This document shows positions 43,764 through 51,648 of a DNA stretch of 64,000 nt, in pieces. The notes beneath the pieces are model-generated. The model was not told the origin of the DNA. It saw nothing but the letters and a program-made list of their open reading frames with translations, and did no database searches. The translations under genes were made by a program, and so were the position numbers. The number at the start of each line of letters is the position of its first letter. Position 1 is the stretch's first letter. The stretch lies in NCBI GenBank assembly GCA_910587455.1, contig CAJULK010000001.1:188948-252947 (forward strand), given 5' to 3'. This stretch comes from an uncultured Christensenellaceae bacterium. GTDB taxonomy: Bacteria > Bacillota > Clostridia > Christensenellales > Pumilibacteraceae.

Positions 43764-43943
43764 TATTCGCTCGTTATTAAGTGCGGCGTTCCGCCCGAAC
43801 TCGCCGGCTGTACTTACCTTTCAGAAGCCGTCGAACTCAGAGCCTTCCATAATGCTTCCGCCATGGATATTTACCGTACCATCGCCGTAATTGCAAAAGC
43901 AGAAACAGGCGCAAAAAAAGGATTACGCTTTTCTTTTGAATAA
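43764..43943 (+). pseudogene. Fragment resembling the Spo0A C-terminal domain
   Basis: This frame (59 codons plus stop, opened by a stop codon at 43761 and without a plausible start) reads KCGVPPELAGCTYLSEAVEL...IYRTIAVIAKAE. It resembles the DNA-binding C-terminal domain of Spo0A, where G(I/V)P.H..GY.YL..A(I/V) is followed by a helix with (L/I)YP.IAK. Only this piece is left, and the part after it does not match. I infer a decayed, imported or rearranged gene. The rest of the gap at 43690-44069 holds only the operon terminator. Confidence 0.4.
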
Positions 43944-43993
43944 TTTTACGGCGAGCTGTTCGCACACCCGTTCGGTTTACGATAGACAATACC

Positions 43994-44032
43994 AAAAAGC
44001 ACTATCCCGTCGGATTTGCCGACGGGATAGTG
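43994..44032 (-). terminator. Rho-independent terminator of the fructan operon
   Basis: CACTATCCCGTCGG (44000-44013) and CCGACGGGATAGTG (44019-44032) form a perfect 14-bp stem with a 5-nt loop; on the minus strand CTTTTTGG follows. It lies 38 nt past the stop of the last GH32 gene and ends the 19-kb operon. Confidence 0.9.
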
Positions 44033-44069
44033 TTAAGTCATTTGATATGACGAACGTACGGCTGAAATA

Positions 44070-45422
44070 TCAGTCCGCATCGTAACGAACATATTCGCAA
44101 GTATCGGCGTCTACGTTCAATTCGAGTCCGTCGGCGTTATGCGGCGGATAAACGGTTGACGTCAAAGATTTGCCGTTGACGAATATCTCGATCGAAAATT
44201 CGTCGAATACCACAGTGATTTCGGTTTTCTTTTTGCCGTCGAACGGCATTCTGCGCACGCCCGCCAAGCTGTCGGCATTGGTTTCGACGCCCGTTATCCG
44301 CTCGCCCGAGCGCGATCTGTCAAACACCCACTCCCCGTTCGAAAGAGTAAAAGTCGTGACCGCTCCGTCGCCTTTTCGCATAAGCAACGAAAATTCTCGC
44401 AGATTCTCCGCCGCGATCTCAGTAACGCCGACCTTGATCCTGTCCTTGACGGACTTGACGTTCGTCTTGCGCACGACCTCTTTTTTTGTGACGATAGGCG
44501 TCTGGGACAGTTCGCCGTCTTTTACCGAAATTCTGCGCGGCACGGTGAGCATGCCCGTAAACCCGTACTGCGCCGACGGCATCGAGCGATCCCACATATT
44601 CATCCAGCCTATCATTACGGGCTCGTTCTCGAACGACTGCGGCGCGTAAAAATCGAATCCGTAATCACAAATGCCGGAGTCTTTCGGCGTGAATCGTCCA
44701 GTTCCGTAATCGAGCTTGCCGAGCGTCCACCGCGTAGTGTGATAATTCAAATGCACATTGCCTTCGGGCGGTTGCGACTGCTCGCTTGCCAAAAACAGCC
44801 CTTCGGTGTCGCGGTAATCGGGGCACTCCGTCATGACACCCTTGCAATCCTCGCCGAGCATATCCCCGACGAAACGCCACGACAGCAGATCGTCGGACGA
44901 ATACATAAGCGTTCTGCCGCGCCCGTCGAGCTTGCGCGCGGCGATTACGCACCAAAACTTTCCGTCGTGCCGCCAAACCTTGGGGTCGCGGAAGTCCGTC
45001 GCAGAGTAACCGAGCGGAATCCCGTCGCTGTCTATGACAACGCCGCGTTTTACGAAGTGAATTCCGTCGTCGCTTTCCGCCAAGCACTGCACCTGCCGCT
45101 CGGTATCCAGCCCCGCATTTTTGGTAAAGCCGGTATACATAAGATACAGTTTGTCGTTATAAACAACGGCACTGCCCGAAAAGCATCCGTCGGCATCGCC
45201 GTCGCCACCGGGGGTAAGCGCTATCGGCAAGCGCTGCCAATGCATGAGATCGTCGCTTACTACATGTCCCCAATGCATGGGTCCCCATTCGGTACTGTAA
45301 GGATGATATTGAAAAAATACGTGATACCGACCGCGAAAGACAACCAATCCGTTGGGGTCGTTTATCCAGCCGTCGCCGCCCGTGATGTGAAATGTCGGGC
45401 GCAATTTATTGCCGTTATCCAT
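44070..45422 (-). CDS. Intracellular GH32 beta-fructofuranosidase (SacA/ScrB-like)
   Basis: 450 aa without a signal peptide, so it acts in the cytosol on imported fructo-oligosaccharides or sucrose. The three catalytic motifs of GH32 are intact: nucleophile Asp22 in WINDPNG, the FRDPK motif, and the acid/base Glu in MTECPDY. A C-terminal beta-sandwich (from about 310) ends with EIFVNGKSLTSTVYPP. The frame is open 19 codons upstream, but the ATG at 45420-45422 has GGAGG 6 nt before it and its product starts at the usual position. It is the last gene of the operon, and a structured 89-nt gap separates it from the lipoprotein gene upstream. Confidence 0.92.
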   Translation of the reverse strand: MDNGNKLRPTFHITGGDGWINDPNGLVVFRGRYHVFFQYHPYSTEWGPMHWGHVVSDDLMHWQRLPIALTPGGDGDADGCFSGSAVVYNDKLYLMYTGFTKNAGLDTERQVQCLAESDDGIHFVKRGVVIDSDGIPLGYSATDFRDPKVWRHDGKFWCVIAARKLDGRGRTLMYSSDDLLSWRFVGDMLGEDCKGVMTECPDYRDTEGLFLASEQSQPPEGNVHLNYHTTRWTLGKLDYGTGRFTPKDSGICDYGFDFYAPQSFENEPVMIGWMNMWDRSMPSAQYGFTGMLTVPRRISVKDGELSQTPIVTKKEVVRKTNVKSVKDRIKVGVTEIAAENLREFSLLMRKGDGAVTTFTLSNGEWVFDRSRSGERITGVETNADSLAGVRRMPFDGKKKTEITVVFDEFSIEIFVNGKSLTSTVYPPHNADGLELNVDADTCEYVRYDAD

Positions 45423-45447
45423 GTGTGCCTCCGCCTGACGCCAACGC

Positions 45448-45477
45448 GGCATACCCGCAAAAAATCGCGGATATGCC
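45448..45477 (-). other. Intercistronic RNA hairpin in the fructan operon
   Basis: GCGGGTATGCC and GGCATATCCGC pair over 11 bp in the minus-strand RNA (one G-U), with an 8-nt loop. The plus-strand version would carry a mismatch at that pair, so the structure fits the operon transcript. No T-run follows; it could protect the 3' or 5' end after cleavage and set the level of the last gene. Confidence 0.5.
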
Positions 45478-45511
45478 AACGCTTGCTTTTGTTTTTTTGT
45501 TTCTCGCTACT

Positions 45512-48500
45512 CTATGCGTTTTCTTCGTGCTTGACGGCGACGCGCCACGCGAGCTGCACGTTCTCATAGTTACAAGATCCGTCCTCGTTTTTCGACACGG
45601 GCGCTTCGACCGTATCGCTGCCGTTCGTATCGGGCGACGTTTCGTAATATGTTACGACCTCGTCGAACGTAGCGCCCGCCCAGCCGTCGTTCATTTCGCG
45701 GTCGCTCAATTCGATATACAGCTTTTTGCCGACATGCTCGTGCAGGTCTATAAAGTACGTGCGCATATCCGCGTAAGAAACTTTTTGATCGCCGTCGCCT
45801 ACAAACGGGAAGAGCGCGTCGTCGGCACGGAAATGATCTGCTCTGTATTCGCCCAACAGGGTGCCGTTCGCCTCGTACACCTTGACGGTCGCCGTCCTGC
45901 CGCCCATGCGCAGCGACATCCAGCCCGAACCGCCGAGAATAAATTCGCTCGAACGGATCGTCCATGTATCGCTGTCGGGAATGCCCGTATCGAGACCCGC
46001 CAAGAAGAAGCCCTTGTTGTTGAACGGCAGTCTCTCGCCCCACATGCTCGTACGGTCTATTACGCAATCATTGATGTTTATCGGCTTGGGATCATTATCG
46101 CCGACGGGGATCGAGCAATTTTTGACTATAGTCCACCCGTCGAGGTTGCGACTCTCGAATCCGTTGTTCGCCACGCTGTATATAAGCTCCTTCTTTGACA
46201 CCGCTTTTACGTAGCTCGCTTTTTCGGTGTCCTGCGGCTCGGCGGTATAATAGGTGACGAAGCTGTCCGCAAAGAACAGACCGTAATCGCTCGACGAATT
46301 GTCGGTTATGCGAATGTACACCGTCTTGCCGAGATGTGCCGAGAGGTCGGCTTTGAACGCCGTCATCGAACAGCCCGTCTTATTGCCGTCCTTATCGTCC
46401 GCCCAATTGTTGTTGTAGAACCTGTCGAGGACCGCGCCCGTTTCGTTATCCACTATTTCGAGATACACGCGATCGGCATTCTTCGCACCGCCGAGCTTGT
46501 ACGTGATCCAGCCTTTGCCGCCGAGCTTGAACGGCGAGCTCGTGAGCGTGCCTCGCGCAGTCTCGTTGCCGCCGATCGCTACGCCGTTTTCGCCTATATT
46601 CGTATACGCGCTGAAAAATTTGCCGTCGTTGTTGAATTTTCCGCGTTCCGCCCAATATTCGGTCGCTGCGTTTACCGCGCCGATGTCGGGATTGCTGCGC
46701 GTCCAGCCGAGAAGCCCTTCGTTCCCTTGCTCGTCCGCTTTGTCGAAGCTGCCGTTTACTATACGGTATTCGCGCGTATCGAGCATGTTGAGCACGTAGT
46801 CGTACGATATGCTGTGGGGTTCGCCGTCCACAGAAAACTCGACAGTGACATTAAAGGTATGTACCGTCGCCGTATCGCCGTACTTGCCGAAAGTAAACTC
46901 GTACGTCGAGCCGTCGAGCTTAACGGCCGCGCCGCCGTCCACCGATACCGAATAGCCGAGCGATATCGCACCCGGATTATCGACGTTGTCGGCAAAGTCG
47001 AGCGTGATCTTTGTCTTGTCTGTCAATTTGTCGTCGTGCAGATCGTAATGCTTTACGATGCCGTCCTCGTCTTTGAGCGTCGCCGTAATCTCGCTCGTCG
47101 CCGTAACTTTGAGCGCTACGGTAAGAACGTCCAACCCTTTATGCTTGACGGTAAGCGTGACGTTCACGGTATGGCTGCCCTTGACCGATTCGGGCACGGA
47201 CAGCGTCCATACGCCCGACTCGTTCTTTGTCGCGATAACGTACGTATCGTCCGCAGACGCTATCTCGTACGTGATATCTGAAAGCTCGACGGTGTCCGCA
47301 TAATCGGAAAGAATGATGTCTCTGCTCGCGCCTGCGAATATCTTGAAATTCTTGTCGGCGTCGTCTTTTTCGACAGGCTCTCTGTATGCAAGTCCGTCGA
47401 TCGCGGAATCGAGCTCGGCAAACGCGTTGTCTACCGCCGCCTGCTTGGATGCGATATTATCGGCAACCGCACGCGCCGCGGCGAGCTTTGCGACATACTC
47501 GTCATAACTCGACTGCGTATAATCGCCCCGCTCGGTTATGTTCTGCACACTGAGCAGAGCTTTGAGCTCGGTCATGTCCGCAAGCTCGTCTTGCGCGTCG
47601 AACACCTCGCGTCCGCCTTGTTTATCCGCAGTCGGGAGATCGCTTTCGTCCGCATAATAAGTGACCAGACTGTCGAAGTTTATAAACGCGAAACCGTCGG
47701 TACCCTCTTCGTCGTCGTGAATTACTATGCGCACTCTCCTGCCGCGAAGATCGGACAGATCGGCAACATACGTCACAAGGTTCTCTATGAACTTTTCGGT
47801 ACCCACCTTGTCGGCGTCGCCGTCGCCGGTATCTTCGAACTTATAGTTGCGCCACAGTCCGAGAACCGTTCCGTCCTCGTCTTGAAGCGTGACGTAGCAG
47901 CCGTTCTTGCCGCCTGCGCCGAGTTTGAACGAAATCTTACACAATCCGCCGACGGTGAAAAGCGAACTCGCAAGCGTGCCCGTTTCGCCGCTTTTGAAAT
48001 ACTTGCCGTCGTTGTGCATGGGAAGATTCGTCCAGAAATGAGAATCTTCCGAAATCGCGCCGACCGTAGACGGCGTAGCCGTCCACCCGTCGAGTCCGTT
48101 GTCGAACCCGCCGTTTTCCACACGGTACATGCCGACGTCTACAAACTTGATCTTATAAATAAAGTCGAACTTTTCGTCGGCGCCGCTACCGTAAGAGACC
48201 GATACCGCGACGGTGATCTCCCTTTTTCCGTCGGGAAGCGTTTCGGGCACCGACAGATGCAATACCGAACCGTCGAGCGTTTGAGCTTCGCCGTCGTCTA
48301 TGCGCACGGTATATTCGAGCGGCACGTTTTCGGGGTTTATTATGTTGTCCGCAAGATCGATATCGTACGTTCCGACGATGTTCGCAGCGTCCGCTTCCTT
48401 TTCGACCGTCGGCGCTTTTGCCGCAGGCGTGGAATCGGTGACGTCGATACGCACGTCGAATTCCGCGGTACGCGCCGCCGCGCCCGCAAGCGCGCCGTCC

Positions 48501-49069
48501 GTATACGACACTGCCACAGTCAACGTCTTTGCCGTGGGTTCGTCGTAATCTACGGTCAACGTATTGCCGGTGATCGACGCATGCTCGTCCGATGTCTTAA
48601 GCGTATACTCGTAAGAATATTCGGCTTCGCCGCTGCCCGCTTTGGGCGAAATGACGAGCGATCCGCTTTGCGACGTTCTGAGGTCGTACGTAATAGCGCC
48701 GTCCTCGAAAACTGCTTCCTTGCCGTAAACCGTGACCGCAAACTCGACGCCGACGTCGCCCGCGCTCGCCGAGACCGTAGCCGTTCCGCGCGAAACCGCA
48801 GTGAACGTCGCCGTCGTATTTTCGAGCGTCGCCGTTACGACCGCTTCGTCGGACGAAGTCAACGTATACTCGGCGCCCGTGCCCGCTATGGAAATATATT
48901 CGGCGAGATCGGTCTTTCGAGTGCCGCCTACGACAAGCGATATCGCTTCGCCGTCACGCAGTTTTTCGGGCTTTTTGGCTTCGACAGGCTCGTTTTCGTC
49001 GCACGCGCACAGCGCGAATGCGAAGCAGCACGATGCCGCCGCCGCAAACCCTACAATGGATTTTTTCAT
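45512..49069 (-). CDS. Multi-module surface lipoprotein, candidate fructan-binding protein (three NGGF-GW modules)
   Basis: 1185 aa. Signal peptide with lipobox (ALCACDENEP). Order: an Ig-like domain (about 40-115), further beta modules (about 120-325), a first NGGF-GW module (about 328-490: VENGGFDNGLDGWT, GTLASSLFTVGG..ISFKLG, VTYY), a FIVAR-like helical bundle (about 500-570), more beta modules, then two further NGGF-GW modules (about 800-975 and 995-1165). These modules look like jelly-roll carbohydrate-binding domains, but I do not recognise a named CBM family. The operon context suggests levan or inulin binding. AAGGAGGAG precedes the ATG; 42 nt separate it from the related gene upstream. 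Confidence 0.78.
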   Translation of the reverse strand: MKKSIVGFAAAASCCFAFALCACDENEPVEAKKPEKLRDGEAISLVVGGTRKTDLAEYISIAGTGAEYTLTSSDEAVVTATLENTTATFTAVSRGTATVSASAGDVGVEFAVTVYGKEAVFEDGAITYDLRTSQSGSLVISPKAGSGEAEYSYEYTLKTSDEHASITGNTLTVDYDEPTAKTLTVAVSYTDGALAGAAARTAEFDVRIDVTDSTPAAKAPTVEKEADAANIVGTYDIDLADNIINPENVPLEYTVRIDDGEAQTLDGSVLHLSVPETLPDGKREITVAVSVSYGSGADEKFDFIYKIKFVDVGMYRVENGGFDNGLDGWTATPSTVGAISEDSHFWTNLPMHNDGKYFKSGETGTLASSLFTVGGLCKISFKLGAGGKNGCYVTLQDEDGTVLGLWRNYKFEDTGDGDADKVGTEKFIENLVTYVADLSDLRGRRVRIVIHDDEEGTDGFAFINFDSLVTYYADESDLPTADKQGGREVFDAQDELADMTELKALLSVQNITERGDYTQSSYDEYVAKLAAARAVADNIASKQAAVDNAFAELDSAIDGLAYREPVEKDDADKNFKIFAGASRDIILSDYADTVELSDITYEIASADDTYVIATKNESGVWTLSVPESVKGSHTVNVTLTVKHKGLDVLTVALKVTATSEITATLKDEDGIVKHYDLHDDKLTDKTKITLDFADNVDNPGAISLGYSVSVDGGAAVKLDGSTYEFTFGKYGDTATVHTFNVTVEFSVDGEPHSISYDYVLNMLDTREYRIVNGSFDKADEQGNEGLLGWTRSNPDIGAVNAATEYWAERGKFNNDGKFFSAYTNIGENGVAIGGNETARGTLTSSPFKLGGKGWITYKLGGAKNADRVYLEIVDNETGAVLDRFYNNNWADDKDGNKTGCSMTAFKADLSAHLGKTVYIRITDNSSSDYGLFFADSFVTYYTAEPQDTEKASYVKAVSKKELIYSVANNGFESRNLDGWTIVKNCSIPVGDNDPKPININDCVIDRTSMWGERLPFNNKGFFLAGLDTGIPDSDTWTIRSSEFILGGSGWMSLRMGGRTATVKVYEANGTLLGEYRADHFRADDALFPFVGDGDQKVSYADMRTYFIDLHEHVGKKLYIELSDREMNDGWAGATFDEVVTYYETSPDTNGSDTVEAPVSKNEDGSCNYENVQLAWRVAVKHEENA

Positions 49070-49111
49070 ATTCTCCTCCTTATCGGGAATGACCCTATGT
49101 TATGTTTTGTT

Positions 49112-51631
49112 TTACTTGATATCCGTAGCTTGAACCGCACCGTCGGGCAGAGCGTCCGTAGTCTCGTAATAGGTGAAAAAGCTGTCTACGAAGATAAGTC
49201 CCCAATCATCCTTGGCGTTGTCCGTAATGCGTATCTTCACTTTTCGACCCGAAAGCGTCGAAAGATCGGCTTTGTATAATACCATGTTGGCTAAGTACAC
49301 GCCGTATTCCGCTGCGTCGGCGGGAGCGCCCATAGTGCCCGGAACGATACTCGCGAAATTATCCGCCGAGAACTTCGTATTCCCGTACGCCGCAAGCACT
49401 TCGCCCGTTTCGGAGTCGATTATCTCCACTCTGCAAAGCGCGGTATTCTTTCCGCCGCCCAGCTTGAACGTGATCCAACCGCAGCCGCCTATCTCGAATT
49501 CCGAACTCGTGAGCGTGCCCGTTTGCGATTCTACGCCTTTCCAGCCGCTGACGAAATATTCGCCGTCTTTGTTGTGCGAAATGTTCTCCAACCAGCCGCT
49601 CCACAGCACGTCGTCGGACACGTCCGCGATATTGCCGGACATTGTCCAGCCGTACAGCGAGCCTGTTTCGAAATCGCCGTTGAGCACCTGATACTTGCTG
49701 TCTTGACCGAGCACGGTCATTTTGAGCATATCCGTCGCCGTGTTCGTCTTTTTGGGAACGGACGCAAACGTCGGGTAGTATGTTACAAAGCTGTCTACCG
49801 CCAAAAATCCCCAATTTTCGATAGCGTCGTCGGTTATTGTCAGCCTGACCTTTTTGCCGATATAATCCGAAAGATCGGCTTTGTACCAAACCATGTTGGC
49901 AAGATTACTGCCGTTGTTGACAGCGCCCTCGCCCTTGTCGTTGAACAGACGGTTGGAAAAACGCGCAAGCTCTGTGCCGCTGTCGACGTCCGTCACCGAA
50001 ATATAGCAGAGCAAAGGATTGCTTCCGCCGCCCATGAGGAATGTGATCCAGCCGCAGCCGCCGACCGTAAATTCCGAGCTCGTTAGCGTGCCCGTTTGCT
50101 TTTCGTACTCTTTTCCGTCGCGGGTCAGTCCGCTGAACAAATAGTTGCCCTTTTTGTTGTATGAATGTTTGTTCCACCACAGCGTGTCGCCCGTCACCGC
50201 GCCAATGCCCGTCTCGTCATCCGTCCAGCTCGGCGTCCAGTCCGTAAGGTCGCCCGTTTCGAATCCGCCGTTTTTCACTTGGTATTCGCTTTCGGGCATG
50301 ATGTCCGTTTCTACGACCGCTTCGTACGACTCCCTGTCGTACCAAACGGGTTTGTGCTCCCAATATGTTTTGACGCTGTCGAGAACGATGCAATCGAGTT
50401 CGTCCGACGAATCGTTCAAGTCCACTACCTCTATGTACAGCGTTTCGTCTATATACGCGGACAGATCGACATAGTATTGCACCATATTGAGCAAACGCAA
50501 ACCGTTGGCAACGAACGGGAACTGAAAATTCCAATATTTATAATTGGAAAAACGCGCTATCTCTTTATCGCCGCCCGACGTTTTTTGCATGAACCGAATA
50601 TATGTCTTTCCGTTGTCGCGGCAACCGCCCAGCTTGTAGCTGACGTATCCGCTGCCGCCGAGCACAAATTCGGACGAACGCATTACGCCCGTCGCCTGCG
50701 GACGGTACTTGCCGTAGTGGTAATTTCCGTCGCGCGAATAAGTAATGTTCTCGTTCCACCAAACGCTCTCCGAATTTACGCCGTCGTCCGAAAACGCGTC
50801 GCCTTCCGTTATCGTCCAGCCTGCAAGCGAGCCCGTCTCGAACCCGCCGTTTACTATTTCGTACTTGTTTTCGCTTTCTGCGTCGCGCACGTAACTTTTG
50901 GTCTTTACAAAGTACGCGCCCTCCGTCTGCTCGTCCGTATAACCGATGCGTATGTCGTCCACCGCGATGTAGCCGTAATAATAGCTTTCGTCGTTATCCA
51001 CTATACGGATATACACCTTTTCTCCGGCGTATGCCGACAGATCGAGCGTATACTCCGAAAAGTTGTCGGTGTGATACGTTCCGTTGGCATACTTGTCGGG
51101 ATTGACGTAACCCTCGGTGTGTTCGACGAAATACTCGTTGGTTTGGCGCGCGATCATTTTGTCGTCCGACGCGCGGTAAATGCCCACATAGCACAGCTTG
51201 GCAGGGTCTTTGCGTATTGCATTGTCGCCTTTACCCACGTTGAGCGCGCCGCCCGCTATCTTCATTGATACCGTTCCGTCACTTGGCAGCACAAACTCGG
51301 TAGATCGGATCGCGCCCGTGCGCGCGCCCGAATACTGCCCGTGAAAACCTTTGCCGCTCAGATACCAATTCCCCGTCGCGCCTATCTCTATCTCGTTGCG
51401 GTTGACGTCGCCGTCGAACATAAACGTCTTGGCGGAACAAACACAGTCGTCGTCGAACGCATTGCCGAACTCTACCGACCATCCTGACAGATCGGCGCTT
51501 TCGAACCCGCCGTTCAACGGCGCGGCAGCCGCGCGCTCCGTTCTTTCGCTTTCGCCGCCGCAGCCTATGAGCGCCGCGCCGCACAGGCACGCCGCCGCTA
51601 TGCTTACTATGATTTTGGTTTTCTTATACAT
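49112..51631 (-). CDS. Surface lipoprotein of four tandem NGGF-GW modules, candidate fructan-binding protein
   Basis: 839 aa from the ATG at 51629-51631 (GAGGA 7 nt upstream); a TTG seven codons earlier overlaps the stop of the GH32 gene but has no ribosome site. Lipobox near Cys20 (ALIGCGGESE). The mature protein is four copies of one module of about 190 residues, each running NGGFE..L.GW, then R/TSSEFxxGG.G.(I/V)(S/T)(F/Y)(K/M)(L/M)GG, then V.YYxDLS.Y...(V/L)YI.(I/V).D and a final (T)YY/YW. The first copy diverges most. Modules of this kind also fill the next protein, so the two may line the surface together. Confidence 0.78.
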   Translation of the reverse strand: MYKKTKIIVSIAAACLCGAALIGCGGESERTERAAAAPLNGGFESADLSGWSVEFGNAFDDDCVCSAKTFMFDGDVNRNEIEIGATGNWYLSGKGFHGQYSGARTGAIRSTEFVLPSDGTVSMKIAGGALNVGKGDNAIRKDPAKLCYVGIYRASDDKMIARQTNEYFVEHTEGYVNPDKYANGTYHTDNFSEYTLDLSAYAGEKVYIRIVDNDESYYYGYIAVDDIRIGYTDEQTEGAYFVKTKSYVRDAESENKYEIVNGGFETGSLAGWTITEGDAFSDDGVNSESVWWNENITYSRDGNYHYGKYRPQATGVMRSSEFVLGGSGYVSYKLGGCRDNGKTYIRFMQKTSGGDKEIARFSNYKYWNFQFPFVANGLRLLNMVQYYVDLSAYIDETLYIEVVDLNDSSDELDCIVLDSVKTYWEHKPVWYDRESYEAVVETDIMPESEYQVKNGGFETGDLTDWTPSWTDDETGIGAVTGDTLWWNKHSYNKKGNYLFSGLTRDGKEYEKQTGTLTSSEFTVGGCGWITFLMGGGSNPLLCYISVTDVDSGTELARFSNRLFNDKGEGAVNNGSNLANMVWYKADLSDYIGKKVRLTITDDAIENWGFLAVDSFVTYYPTFASVPKKTNTATDMLKMTVLGQDSKYQVLNGDFETGSLYGWTMSGNIADVSDDVLWSGWLENISHNKDGEYFVSGWKGVESQTGTLTSSEFEIGGCGWITFKLGGGKNTALCRVEIIDSETGEVLAAYGNTKFSADNFASIVPGTMGAPADAAEYGVYLANMVLYKADLSTLSGRKVKIRITDNAKDDWGLIFVDSFFTYYETTDALPDGAVQATDIK

Positions 51632-51648
51632 CGCCTGTTCCTCGCTTT

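Noticed and set aside
43891..44085. 64-codon plus-strand frame before the fructan terminator
   Set aside because: It runs through the terminator stem, has no ribosome site and no recognisable sequence; the Spo0A-like frame in the same area explains the coding signal better.
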